Shown: positions 34,442 to 42,132, counted from the stretch's first letter. The stretch is 64,000 nt of DNA from Trichococcus patagoniensis (GCF_003051085.1 NZ_QAOM01000005.1:62001-126000), one strand, 5' to 3'. The notes: a model not told the origin generated them from the letters alone. Numbers and translations: made by a program.

Positions 34442-35089
34442 ATGTCCGAGAACAATCAAAAACCGACAAGACAAGATTTACACCGAAATCATAAACGCAA
34501 TAACCTGCTCGTTATAGTGGGCATTATCGCCGCCGCATTTTTGGGGCTCGTGCTCCTTTATAATATTTTTTACGGTAATGACGAAGAACCATCCGTAGCG
34601 GCAGGTAATCAAACAAATTCACAAAACATGATCATCACCGAATCGAATGATTCCAGCGAAACTTCATCATCAGCTAAAAAATCTTCGGATAAAGAGGAAG
34701 ACAGCTCCGAGGAAGAGTCGGAAGAAGAGAACGATAAAGATAAAGACACCGAGACGGAGGAAGTTCCATCCACCGATGACAATGTGAGCACGGCCTATAC
34801 CGGCGACTGGGAACCGATCGGCACAACCCAAACCGGGGAACATGTCACGGATTACAGCGACGGCTCCGCCGACCGCAATGAAATCAAGCAAGCCATTGCT
34901 GCCGTGACCGGCATCAGTAGCGATAACATGATCGAATGGTGGATCGGCAACGCCGGCGATCAGCAAGTCACCGCCACAGTCTCGGACACACAGAAAGAAA
35001 CGATCGCCCGCGTCCAGCTCGACTGGATCGACGGCGAAGGCTGGCAAGTCACGCTTGTGGAAGAACTGAACGCGATACCGAACAATTGA
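34442..35089 (+). CDS. YrrS-like DUF1510 membrane-anchored protein
   Basis: 215 residues: a short basic cytoplasmic start, one transmembrane helix (about 23-45), a long acidic Ser/Glu/Asp low-complexity linker (about 55-120), and a C-terminal DUF1510 domain (DWEPIGTTQTGEHVTDYSDGSADRNEI... ending LDWIDGEGWQVTLVEEL). This matches Bacillus YrrS in layout. The extracytoplasmic role is unknown; YrrS is often linked to cell-wall synthesis genes, but none lies next to it here. ATG 34442 with AGAAGGGGG. Confidence 0.85.
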   Translation: MSENNQKPTRQDLHRNHKRNNLLVIVGIIAAAFLGLVLLYNIFYGNDEEPSVAAGNQTNSQNMIITESNDSSETSSSAKKSSDKEEDSSEEESEEENDKDKDTETEEVPSTDDNVSTAYTGDWEPIGTTQTGEHVTDYSDGSADRNEIKQAIAAVTGISSDNMIEWWIGNAGDQQVTATVSDTQKETIARVQLDWIDGEGWQVTLVEELNAIPNN

Positions 35090-35102
35090 TTCATCTAAGA
35101 AG

Positions 35103-35128
35103 ACGCTCTTGCAGGGCGTTTTTTTTGT
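35103..35128 (+). terminator. Intrinsic terminator
   Basis: A short stem ACGCTCT/AGGGCGT with loop TGC, followed by eight or more Ts, 13 bp after the DUF1510 gene. Confidence 0.85.
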
Positions 35129-35184
35129 TGCTTATTTGGAAAGGGTTCTGTACGAATTGCTCATTTTGGGGTAAGCTATTTTTG

Positions 35185-35196
35185 AATAGGAAACAG
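35185..35196. promoter_or_regulatory. Possible KdgR half-operator before kdgR
   Basis: AATAGGAAACAG repeats 11 bases of the reverse complement of the kdgK operator (AATAGGAAACAATG...). It overlaps the region just upstream of the ribosome site of the IclR-type gene, so the regulator may control itself. Confidence 0.45.
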
Positions 35197-35212
35197 TTGA
35201 GGGGTGTCAAAA

Positions 35213-35989
35213 ATGGAAGAAGAGAAAAAACCTTACGGAACGGTCTTGCTGAAAGCCGCAAAAATAATCGATCATTTATCGAACAGCAAGGAGGCCCAGA
35301 GTCTGGCCGCCATCGCCGCCAACACGGGTCTGTCCAGCCCGACGGCACTGAAAATCTTGGATACGCTGCTGCTGATCGGATATGTCGAAAAGGACGAGCA
35401 GATGAAGCGTTTTACCTTGGGCAGCGCGCTGATCCGCCACGCCAACAACCGGCTGGCGAATCTGGATATCATCAAAATCACCGATCCGTACCTGCGGAAT
35501 CTGCAGGCGGAACTGGATGAAACCGTCCATTTGGGCATTCTGGATAAGGATGAGGTCCTCTACGTCAACAAGTTGGAGACGCAAAAAGCCATCGCCAACA
35601 TCAATTCGCGGATCGGCAACACCAACCATCTCTACAGTTCAGCGATGGGCAAGGCGATGCTGGCCGCCTTCAGCGATGAGAAATTAGCGGCGTATCTGGA
35701 TCGGGTCGAATTGGTTGCGGACACGCCAAACACGATAACGGATCGGGATGTTCTGAAGGAAGAAGTGAAAAAAGTCAAAGAGTCGGGGTTTGCCACCGAT
35801 GACGAGGAGAACGACCTGGATGTCATCTGCATCGGGGCAGCGCTCGTGATCGACAACAAAATCTATGGCGCATTCAGCGTCAGCACGCCGAAGTACCGCT
35901 TCGAGCGCGAGAAGACCATCGCAAAGGTGCTAGAAACGAAAAAAAATCTGTTGGCCGGATTGAGCAGGACGAATACTTTTATTAACTGA
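35213..35989 (+). CDS. kdgR: IclR-family transcriptional regulator (KdgR-like)
   Basis: 258 residues: N-terminal winged helix (VLLKAAKIIDHLSNSKEAQSLAAIAANTGLSSPTALKILDTL) and a C-terminal IclR effector domain (DPYLRNLQAELDETVHLGILDKDEVLYVNKL... YSSAMGKAMLAAF ... FGAFSVST-like end). It precedes a 2-keto-3-deoxygluconate kinase, and the kdgK leader carries a palindrome close to the enterobacterial KdgR box, which supports KdgR identity. ATG 35213 is 8 bases after GAGGGG; the GTG at 35204 overlaps that site. The effector is probably KDG or a related uronate intermediate (inference). Confidence 0.82.
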   Translation: MEEEKKPYGTVLLKAAKIIDHLSNSKEAQSLAAIAANTGLSSPTALKILDTLLLIGYVEKDEQMKRFTLGSALIRHANNRLANLDIIKITDPYLRNLQAELDETVHLGILDKDEVLYVNKLETQKAIANINSRIGNTNHLYSSAMGKAMLAAFSDEKLAAYLDRVELVADTPNTITDRDVLKEEVKKVKESGFATDDEENDLDVICIGAALVIDNKIYGAFSVSTPKYRFEREKTIAKVLETKKNLLAGLSRTNTFIN

Positions 35990-36042
35990 TTTGGCGTTCT
36001 GATTTGGTATTCTAGTTCGAGTTCGCGCGTTTGGATTTGACC

Positions 36043-36188
36043 GAGATTCCCCGCTAAAATGGGTTTTGCGGGGAATCTCGTGTTGTCCGTGGACTTTTTT
36101 CCCCGCCAAGGCCGCTTTGACGGGTTTTCTGACTGTTATTCGAACGGATTTTCCCCGCCAAAACACTTTTGGCGGGTTATTTTGGCGC
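36043..36188. repeat. Tandem palindrome array F (three units, exact 52-bp period)
   Basis: Hairpins start at 36049, 36101 and 36153: CCCCGCTAAAATGGG...GCGGGG, CCCCGCCAAGGCC...GACGGG, CCCCGCCAAAACAC...GGCGGG. Read on the minus strand, the whole block aligns with array G at 49351-49490, including the linkers (GGGGAAAATCCGTTC and GCGGACAA-ACGAGAT). Confidence 0.92.
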
Positions 36189-36256
36189 GATAATTCATAT
36201 CTAAATGTCCCGAAGCCTCAATTCTCAGGATAAATCAGAATATAGTGTAGTGTCTC

Positions 36257-36333
36257 GTTGATATTTAGAATCATTTCATCGCTCATACTAATCTTAATTG
36301 ATTTTAAAGTCTTACAAATTACCTCATTTATTA
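36257..36333. repeat. 77-bp direct repeat flanking array B, left copy
   Basis: GTTGATATTTAGAATCATTT through ACCTCATTTATTAA. It matches the right copy at 36518-36594 with only scattered substitutions and no gaps. The two copies bracket the 52-bp palindrome array. Confidence 0.92.
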
Positions 36334-36369
36334 AGGCCGCACTACACTAGCGCTGGCGCCGACTTCCGG

Positions 36370-36502
36370 TTGTCCGATTCTGTCGAGTTATCGGACAACT
36401 AACGCTGGTACTGGCTTCCGGTTGTCCGATTCTGTCGAGTTATCGGACAACTAACGCTGGTACTGGCTTCCGGTTGTCCTATTCTGTCGAGTCATCGGAC
36501 AA
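36370..36502. repeat. Tandem palindrome array B (three units, exact 52-bp period)
   Basis: Units start at 36370, 36422 and 36474. The 29-nt hairpin TTGTCCGATTCT...TTATCGGACAA is the same core as array A read on the minus strand (TTGTCCGATTCT...TTATCGGACAA with a different loop). The 23-nt linker CTAACGCTGGTACTGGCTTCCGG differs entirely from that of array A. Confidence 0.95.
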
Positions 36503-36517
36503 CTAGTTTAGTTTAGT

Positions 36518-36594
36518 GTTGATATTTAGCATCATTTCATCGCTCATACTGATCTAAATTGATTTTAACGACTTACAAATTACCTCATTTATCA
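36518..36594. repeat. 77-bp direct repeat flanking array B, right copy
   Basis: GTTGATATTTAGCATCATTT through ACCTCATTTATCAA; see the left copy. Both copies are AT-rich and non-coding. Confidence 0.92.
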
Positions 36595-36664
36595 ATGCTA
36601 CGTTATGTTAAGTGACAGACTATCGTCCAAACGTCAATAAAATAGAAATTCGCTCACATAGGTG

Positions 36665-36693
36665 TTGAAATAACCAAAAGGAAACCGTATAAT
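36665..36693 (+). promoter_or_regulatory. kdgK promoter
   Basis: TTGAAA (36665-36670), 17-bp spacer, TATAAT (36688-36693). Confidence 0.8.
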
Positions 36694-36705
36694 GAAACCA
36701 AGTTA

Positions 36706-36740
36706 TTTCCTAAATGAAAACATTGTTTCCTATTTGGAAA
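36706..36740. promoter_or_regulatory. KdgR-like operator
   Basis: The core AATGAAAACATTGTTTCC (36713-36730) closely resembles the known KdgR box AATGAAACAnTGTTTCATT. It is nested in a wider imperfect palindrome with TTTCC and GGAAA at its ends. Located just downstream of the inferred start site, it would act as a road block. Confidence 0.7.
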
Positions 36741-36846
36741 TACACAGAGTTTAACATTGCATTTCAGGTCGGTTGCATCATACCAGAAAGAAGTATGTAA
36801 CCGCGTTCAGGTAAATCCATTAATATAATCGGGAGCGTGCGAAAAG

Positions 36847-37851
36847 ATGAGTAAAATTTTGACATTGGGCGAAATCATGTTGCGCCTATCTACAGATCCA
36901 GGAACATTGATGACCTATTCAACGAATTTCACTGGGCATTACGGCGGTGGGGAAGCGAACGTCGGCATCAGTCTGGCTAATTTTGGCCATGATGTGGCTT
37001 TTGCAAGCAAAGTGCCGGCCAATCCGCTGGGGGTTGCCGTCCGCAAGCATCTGAAAAGTTACGGGATCAGCACGGACTTGCTGCGGAAGGGCGGAGAACG
37101 CTTGGGCACGTATTATTTGGAAAGCGGCGTCGGGGAACGGGCGGCTTCGGTTGTCTACGACCGTGCTTATTCCAGTTTTTCAAGCATGGAAGCGCTAGAA
37201 TGGGATTTAGACGAGTTGTTCGAGAACGTGAACCTGTTCCACATTTCCGGCGTTACCGCCGCCCTCACGAAGCAATGGGCCGAATGGACGGTCGAGTTGG
37301 TGCGTGAAGCGAATAAACGCGGCATCAAAGTCAGTTTCGACATCAACTACCGCGCCAAACTTTGGACGCAGGCCGAATGCGGGGCTTTCCTGAAGGAAGT
37401 CCTGCCGTTGACCGATTATCTTTCGGCCGGTAAATTAGATGCCTTGTATCTGATGGGGATTCCGGAAAATACGAGCGAACAGGAAGATGTGACTTATTAT
37501 TACGAGAAGATGGCGGAAAAATATCCGAACATCGAAGTCATCTACTCCACCATCCGTCAAGTGCATTCCGCCAGCCACAATGTGCTCCAAGGGACGATGT
37601 GGTGCAAAGGCGAAACGACCTTCTCAAACGTGCATACGATCACACCGATCGTGGACCGGGTCGGCGGCGGGGATGCCTATGCAGCTGGGGTTATTCACAG
37701 TATCCTCTCCGGGTACACTGCGGAGCATACCGTCGATTTCGCGATTGCCGCATCCAGCATGAAACACACGATCCACGGCGACTGCAACCAGTTCTCCGCC
37801 GAAGAAGTGGAAGACTTCAAGAATTCCGAATCCGGCGCAATCAAAAGATAA
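36847..37851 (+). CDS. kdgK: 2-dehydro-3-deoxygluconate kinase (PfkB family)
   Basis: 334 residues of the PfkB sugar-kinase family: N-terminal GEIMLRLS and the substrate-binding GGGEANVGISLANFG (about 33-47), and the C-terminal ATP-binding/catalytic signature DRVGGGDAYAAG with the catalytic Asp. The N-terminal pattern matches KDG kinases, which phosphorylate 2-keto-3-deoxygluconate in hexuronate breakdown. KdgR-like regulator and operator upstream support this. The partner aldolase is not in the window. GGGAG site 8 bases before the ATG. Confidence 0.87.
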   Translation: MSKILTLGEIMLRLSTDPGTLMTYSTNFTGHYGGGEANVGISLANFGHDVAFASKVPANPLGVAVRKHLKSYGISTDLLRKGGERLGTYYLESGVGERAASVVYDRAYSSFSSMEALEWDLDELFENVNLFHISGVTAALTKQWAEWTVELVREANKRGIKVSFDINYRAKLWTQAECGAFLKEVLPLTDYLSAGKLDALYLMGIPENTSEQEDVTYYYEKMAEKYPNIEVIYSTIRQVHSASHNVLQGTMWCKGETTFSNVHTITPIVDRVGGGDAYAAGVIHSILSGYTAEHTVDFAIAASSMKHTIHGDCNQFSAEEVEDFKNSESGAIKR

Positions 37852-37861
37852 GTATTCGTAA

Positions 37862-37905
37862 AAAAAGGCAAGCATCCGACCAAAATATCGGATGCTTGCC
37901 TTTTT
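37862..37905. terminator. Bidirectional terminator after kdgK
   Basis: AAAAAGGCAAGCATCCGA pairs with TCGGATGCTTGCCTTTTT across CCAAAATA. Confidence 0.92.
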
Positions 37906-37929
37906 GTCGGCTCCGCCGTGGTGATTTCA

Positions 37930-38154
37930 TCAGATGAATTCGCTGTCGTATTGCTTCTCCAATTGTTTCATTTCATTTTGACTCACTTGGTCGAGCGTCA
38001 TGAAAGCCAACAGCAGGTTGAAATCATCGCGGGCTTCCGCATCGGTGGCATCCCAGATGAGCGTGTGCGCTGCCTCGTCTTCATCGAGATCTTCCGATAA
38101 ATCGACCATGTTGTCGCGCCATTTGATGTATGCTTCGTATTGTCTAGGTTTCAT
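37930..38154 (-). CDS. Small hypothetical acidic protein
   Basis: 74 residues, soluble, rich in Asp/Glu (LSEDLDEDEAAHTLIWDATDAEARDDF). No family recognised. GTGAGGTAACC before the ATG is a fair ribosome site. It lies 19 bp after the GNAT gene on the same strand, so it is probably the last gene of that small operon. Confidence 0.55.
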   Translation of the reverse strand: MKPRQYEAYIKWRDNMVDLSEDLDEDEAAHTLIWDATDAEARDDFNLLLAFMTLDQVSQNEMKQLEKQYDSEFI

Positions 38155-38173
38155 ATGGTTACCTCACTTTTCT

Positions 38174-38617
38174 TTATTTCATTATGTAGATCATTTCGAT
38201 TTCGCGCTTTTCAAGATCGGTGCCGCGCTTCATGAAGCCGGCGTTTTCGAGCGTTTCCCGTCCCCATTGGTTGCCGATCTGGATCGATGCCTGCAGCAGC
38301 GTGCAGGCGAATTGCGTTTCGATCCATTTCGCAATCTCCCGGACGCTTTCGGAACCGAAACTTTTGGATTGGAAGGGCTGGCCGATCATGATCTGTTCGA
38401 GCGTCATGATTGCAGCCTTTGCTTCTTTTTTGATGAACGCCAAGCCGACCAGTTCTTCCTCGGCATACAGGGCGACTGGGAACAATTCTTGCGGCTGGAC
38501 ATAAGCCAACGCGATCATTTCCGCATTCGAACGGACATATTTGCGCTGCCAATCATCGACGGATAACGCAAGCGCGGTTTCGATATTATCTTGTGAAAGG
38601 TTACGTATAGTGATCAT
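38174..38617 (-). CDS. GNAT-family N-acetyltransferase
   Basis: 147 residues with the GNAT layout: an N-terminal strand (MITIRNLSQDNIETAL), a central acceptor region (ALYAEEELVGLAFIKKEAKAAIMTLEQIMIGQPFQSKSFG) replacing the classic Q/RxxGxG loop, and a C-terminal motif B (LLQASIQIGNQWGRETLENAGF). The CoA loop is a poor match to consensus, so the activity is tentative. Start overlaps the stop of the upstream membrane gene (ATGA). Confidence 0.7.
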   Translation of the reverse strand: MITIRNLSQDNIETALALSVDDWQRKYVRSNAEMIALAYVQPQELFPVALYAEEELVGLAFIKKEAKAAIMTLEQIMIGQPFQSKSFGSESVREIAKWIETQFACTLLQASIQIGNQWGRETLENAGFMKRGTDLEKREIEMIYIMK

Positions 38618-39342
38618 TTTTTACCCCTTGTCCGTTGTATTATTTTTGGTTCCGTTTCCGTTTCGAAGGTGATGAGATAGGCCTCAAGCCAATTGCCGCT
38701 GCTCTTCAAAGCGAAGTAGCCGAGGATTGCGACGATCGCTGCGGCGGTGCAGTTCACGATCAGATCACCCATCGTATCCAGTAAAGCTGCCTGACCGATC
38801 AGCGGGATGCCCTCGATTGTAGCGGTCCGTTGCGTGTTCTGGCCCATGACGCTGTCAGCGAAAAATTCATAGAATTCCCAGAGCACACCGATTGTAGTTG
38901 CCAGACAGAAAGAAAAAAGCGAAGACAAAACCGGTGTCAGGTTCAACCTTTGGACGCCGCCCTCCTGCAGATTGGCGATGACGGAAAATCCGAGCACCCC
39001 GAATAAAGCGGAACTCAAGGCATGTTGGATGGTATCCCATTCGGCAACCGTGTCATAGAACCCGCCAAGACTGCCCAACAGGAGAGCCAAATAGAGAAAC
39101 ACAGCATAGATAAAGGTGATTCTTTGAGGCAGGAGGATACGCGTATGTTTCCCCAGGAGCGAAGGGAAGAGCAAAGCAACCAGCCCGAAGCCGACCTGAA
39201 CGAGCCTCAGGAAATGCTCAGCTTGCTTCTCAGTGCCGCTCGTTTGGATGAACCGCACAAATTCATACCCGGTAATCAGGATGAAGCTCGCAAAGATGAA
39301 CAGGATAACAGCGTAACTGAATTTTTTCAGAGTTTCACGCAT
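38614..39342 (-). CDS. YjdF/DUF2238-like membrane protein
   Basis: 242 residues with six or so hydrophobic helices. The family motifs WDTIQHALSSALFGVLGF and WEFYEFFADSVMG are visible and resemble the DUF2238 family, in which the His/Asp and Glu residues are conserved. Function unknown. It is the first gene of a three-gene minus-strand group (membrane protein, acetyltransferase, small acidic protein). Confidence 0.72.
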   Translation of the reverse strand: MRETLKKFSYAVILFIFASFILITGYEFVRFIQTSGTEKQAEHFLRLVQVGFGLVALLFPSLLGKHTRILLPQRITFIYAVFLYLALLLGSLGGFYDTVAEWDTIQHALSSALFGVLGFSVIANLQEGGVQRLNLTPVLSSLFSFCLATTIGVLWEFYEFFADSVMGQNTQRTATIEGIPLIGQAALLDTMGDLIVNCTAAAIVAILGYFALKSSGNWLEAYLITFETETEPKIIQRTRGKK

Positions 39343-39438
39343 GGTTCTTCAGCCTTCTTTCATTTATTCAGCGCATATATCATCTACTCTCATTTTAGTC
39401 GACTTCAGCGGGATTCGCAACTTGTCAAGTCCGATTAA

Positions 39439-39483
39439 GCCACCAAAAAAAGGATGCTGTTAGGGCATCCTTTTTTTGGTGGC
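39439..39483. terminator. Terminator of the aroE-aroK-tyrA operon
   Basis: GCCACCAAAAAAAGGATGC pairs with GGCATCCTTTTTTTGGTGGC. It lies 23 bp beyond the tyrA stop on the minus strand and is symmetric enough to act both ways. Confidence 0.85.
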
Positions 39484-39505
39484 AAGCCTAAATTAAAACG
39501 GGTGC

Positions 39506-40366
39506 TTATCTGTCAAACTTTTCCCGACGCTTGGTTGACTTGATGAAAAGTTGTTTTAACGCAACACTGTCGTCGTTCTTGATGGCCGCCTTGATCAGGT
39601 CGACTTGATCCTCAAACGTCTGGATGCTCTCCAGCAAGTACTCTTTGTTCTCCAGGAAAAGTTCGCTCCACAGGTCTTCATTGATTTTGGCGATCCGGGT
39701 CAACTCGCGGTAACTGTCACCGGTGAATTTTTCCGTTTCGCGGCCTTCAACATCACTGTTGACCAAAGCCACGGCGATAACGTGCGGCAACTGGCTGGTG
39801 AAAGCGATCATTTCGTCATGGTAATCGGCAGAGATGCGCGTGATCCTCCCGAAGCCCATCTCCATGATCAAAGCTTCCATGAAAGCAAGATTCTCCTCTT
39901 TGTTGGACGGAAGCGGCGTCAGGATGTAATTCGCATTTTTGTAGACGGAACTGCTGGCGAAATCGATGCCTTTTTTCTCGCGACCGGCCATCGGATGACC
40001 GAAGACGAAGTCGATCGAGGCAGGCAAAACCGACAGGATATCTTCGATGAAGAACTTTTTGACGCCCGTTGCATCCGTCAGAATCGAGCCCGGCTTGAAA
40101 TGCTGCTTGTGGGTGACGATGAAATCGTGCACCAGACGGGGATAGAGCGAAAAAATCACTAAATCGGATTGCGGCAGGATGTCTTTGCCATCCTGATAAC
40201 CCTCCTTGATGAGCTGTTGCGCTTTGGCTTTGTCCAGTGTCGCTTGATCGATGTCGATGCCGTAAAGATTGCGGTAGCCGGCATCGTGAAGGGCCATCGC
40301 GAAGGACCCGCCGATTACGCCCAGGCCGACGATCGTGATGTTCAGGTCCTTATTGAGGGTTGTCAT
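39506..40366 (-). CDS. tyrA: Prephenate dehydrogenase
   Basis: 286 residues. NAD(P)-binding GLGVIGGSFA near the N-terminus (13-22), then FSLYP, DATGVKK, and the TyrA signature FGHPMAGREKKG with the catalytic His; a helical dimerisation domain follows. No ACT or chorismate mutase domain is fused. It makes 4-hydroxyphenylpyruvate from prephenate for tyrosine. The start overlaps aroK by 17 bp, so it is translationally linked. Confidence 0.95.
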   Translation of the reverse strand: MTTLNKDLNITIVGLGVIGGSFAMALHDAGYRNLYGIDIDQATLDKAKAQQLIKEGYQDGKDILPQSDLVIFSLYPRLVHDFIVTHKQHFKPGSILTDATGVKKFFIEDILSVLPASIDFVFGHPMAGREKKGIDFASSSVYKNANYILTPLPSNKEENLAFMEALIMEMGFGRITRISADYHDEMIAFTSQLPHVIAVALVNSDVEGRETEKFTGDSYRELTRIAKINEDLWSELFLENKEYLLESIQTFEDQVDLIKAAIKNDDSVALKQLFIKSTKRREKFDR

Positions 40367-40889
40367 GGGCTTCGCCTTCCTTTCCTGCTCCTATGTGGTG
40401 CGCGATGATTTCAGCGGCAAGCTCTTCCAAAGGCTTGTCGTTCTTGACGACGAAATCTGCAGCGTCTTGGTAGAGGGCCTCGCGTTCGGCCTTCAGCGCA
40501 TAGATCCGTTCGAATCCATCCTTCAGCAGCGGTCGATGGGAAACTTCGATGTCATGCGTGATGTCTTCGACTGCACGGTCGATGTAGTAGACTGTGCCGT
40601 TCTGTTTCAAGGCCACGATGTTTTCGTTTCGTTTGACGACACCACCGCCCGTGCTCACGATCGTATCCTCGAAATCGGCAATTTCTTTATAGGCATCCGA
40701 CTCGATGTTGCGGAAATAGTCCTCCCCGATTTGGAAGAGGTCAGTGATGCTTTTGCCGGTCTTCTCCTCAATGAAGGCATCCGAATCGATGAAACGGTAA
40801 CCGATTATATTGCTCAATAATTTGCCTAAAGTCGTCTTGCCTGCGCCAGGCAGTCCGATCAGGATGATATTTTTTCCCAAATCTTTCAC
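40350..40889 (-). CDS. aroK: Shikimate kinase
   Basis: 179 residues. Walker A GLPGAGKTT (12-20), shikimate-binding DSDAFIEEKTG (about 35-45), STGGGVV (about 79-85) and a lid region with SHRPLL. It phosphorylates shikimate at O3. Start is GTG at 40889 (MKDLGKNIILIG); the preceding ribosome site is weak, which fits coupling to aroE 9 bp upstream. Confidence 0.95.
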   Translation of the reverse strand: MKDLGKNIILIGLPGAGKTTLGKLLSNIIGYRFIDSDAFIEEKTGKSITDLFQIGEDYFRNIESDAYKEIADFEDTIVSTGGGVVKRNENIVALKQNGTVYYIDRAVEDITHDIEVSHRPLLKDGFERIYALKAEREALYQDAADFVVKNDKPLEELAAEIIAHHIGAGKEGEAHDNPQ

Positions 40890-40898
40890 CTATTCCCG

Positions 40899-41708
40899 TT
40901 ATGATATTATTTTGTCATAGATTTCTTGGTTCAATGTAAGCTCGAAAGGCCGTTCCAGCCAGATTTCCTGGGATTTGATGCCTTGATGCACCAACATTTC
41001 CAATCCGTTGCATATTTTCAGGCCGGCTGTTTTTGCCAAGCGGAGGAATTCCGTTTCCTGCGGATTGTAGATCAGATCCACTGCTGCACTGAAGTGACGG
41101 ATTACTTCCAATGGTACCGCGCTGAGGCCGATCTTGTCAGGGAACATGCCAAGCGGCGTCGTGTTGATGATCAGATCGCCTGCGATATCGGCTATCTCAT
41201 CATAACTCATCAAGGAGATGCGCGGATCGTCCGGAATATCAGTCAGGGAGCCTTTTTTTCGTGAAACGATGATAATCTTATTGATGCCATTATCTAGTAA
41301 ATATAAAACGACTGCCTTTGCGGAACCGCCGAAGCCCAAGACCATGGCCGTTTTGTTTTCGATCGCGATGTCGTGCGAAGCCAACATGGTTCCGAATCCG
41401 TAATAATCAGTATTGGCGCCGTACAGCTTGCCGTCTTTTATTTTGATTGTGTTGACAGCACCGATGCGCGTGGCTTCCGGTGTGATCTCGTCCAAGTAAG
41501 GCATCACCGTCTGTTTGTAGGGAATCGTCACGTTGACGCCGACGAACTGAAGCACGCGGATCCCTTCGATGGCCGCTTCCAAATCTTCAGGGGCAAGTTC
41601 AATATGTTTATAACCGGCGTTCATTCCGATCAGATTGAAAAAAGTCGAATGGATTCTTTCTGAATAACTGTGGCTGAGATGTTCGCCGAATAAGCCGAAA
41701 AATTGCAT
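40899..41708 (-). CDS. aroE: Shikimate dehydrogenase
   Basis: 269 residues. The N-terminal substrate motif GLFGEHLSHSYSE, NVTIPYK with the catalytic Lys, GAVNTI, NTDYYGF with the catalytic Asp, and the nucleotide loop GFGGSAKAV. It reduces 3-dehydroshikimate. ATG at 41708 lies 9 bases after AAGGAG; the TTG just before it is ignored. First gene of aroE-aroK-tyrA, transcribed away from the aroF cluster. Confidence 0.96.
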   Translation of the reverse strand: MQFFGLFGEHLSHSYSERIHSTFFNLIGMNAGYKHIELAPEDLEAAIEGIRVLQFVGVNVTIPYKQTVMPYLDEITPEATRIGAVNTIKIKDGKLYGANTDYYGFGTMLASHDIAIENKTAMVLGFGGSAKAVVLYLLDNGINKIIIVSRKKGSLTDIPDDPRISLMSYDEIADIAGDLIINTTPLGMFPDKIGLSAVPLEVIRHFSAAVDLIYNPQETEFLRLAKTAGLKICNGLEMLVHQGIKSQEIWLERPFELTLNQEIYDKIIS

Positions 41709-41730
41709 CAAGTTTCACTCCTTTTAGGAA

Positions 41731-41759
41731 AGTGTAGATTATTGCCTTGTAAATTTCAA
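41731..41759 (-). promoter_or_regulatory. Promoter of aroE-aroK-tyrA
   Basis: Minus strand TTGAAA (41759-41754), 17-bp spacer, TACACT (41736-41731). The transcript would have only a short leader, so this operon lacks the attenuator seen on the other side. Confidence 0.65.
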
Positions 41760-41795
41760 TACCCAGATTAAATTAAAAAAAAATTAAAAAAACTA

Positions 41796-41823
41796 TTGCA
41801 ATGATTAGAGTGTTTGTTATAAT
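41796..41823 (+). promoter_or_regulatory. Promoter of the aroF leader and operon
   Basis: TTGCAA (41796-41801), 16-bp spacer, TATAAT (41818-41823). It predicts a leader of about 330 nt before the aroF start. Confidence 0.75.
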
Positions 41824-41891
41824 GATTGAAATCAGACGTTTTCATTATGAGTTCAGCTGATTAAATGATACACAAGAGAAGAGGTCATCCG

Positions 41892-42041
41892 ATGGGTTCC
41901 ACGCATGCTATCAATCTTTTACAAACAAACTTTTACTTTACATACTTTACATTCTGGGGCTTCTATTTTAGCGCTGGATATTTTGTTTGGAAAAAATTGC
42001 ATAGAGCGAATATGAGAAACATCAGAGGATGCGAAAAATAG
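41892..42041 (+). CDS. Putative aromatic-amino-acid leader peptide
   Basis: A 49-codon frame (41892 ATG to TAG 42039-42041) with ribosome site GAAGAGG 8 bases upstream. Residues 14-33 read NFYFTYFTFWGFYFSAGYFVW in overlapping part, with eight Phe, four Tyr and two Trp in about 20 residues. It lies between the promoter and an intrinsic terminator in front of the aromatic biosynthesis operon. The natural reading is a leader peptide whose translation senses charged tRNA-Phe/Tyr/Trp. A small membrane peptide is the alternative, since the same stretch is hydrophobic with a basic tail (KKLHRANMR). Confidence 0.7.
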   Translation: MGSTHAINLLQTNFYFTYFTFWGFYFSAGYFVWKKLHRANMRNIRGCEK

Positions 42042-42092
42042 GTTGCAGGACGGATTGTCAGGCAACAGCATTTTTGGATAACGAAGCTTAAC

Positions 42093-42132
42093 GCGGTGCT
42101 CATATAACATGGGCACCGCTTTTTATTTTTTT
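42093..42132 (+). terminator. Attenuator terminator before aroF
   Basis: GCGGTGCTCAT pairs with ATGGGCACCGC around ATAAC, followed by TTTTTATTTTTTT. An upstream AATATGAG (42009-42016) is complementary to CTCATAT of its 5' arm and is a candidate anti-terminator partner; a separate GTTGC/GCAAC hairpin (42042-42065) lies between. Confidence 0.85.

Noticed and set aside
42041-42092. A fully resolved antiterminator structure
   Set aside because: Only a 7-bp candidate pairing and one GTTGC/GCAAC hairpin could be found by hand; not strong enough to annotate as a defined structure.
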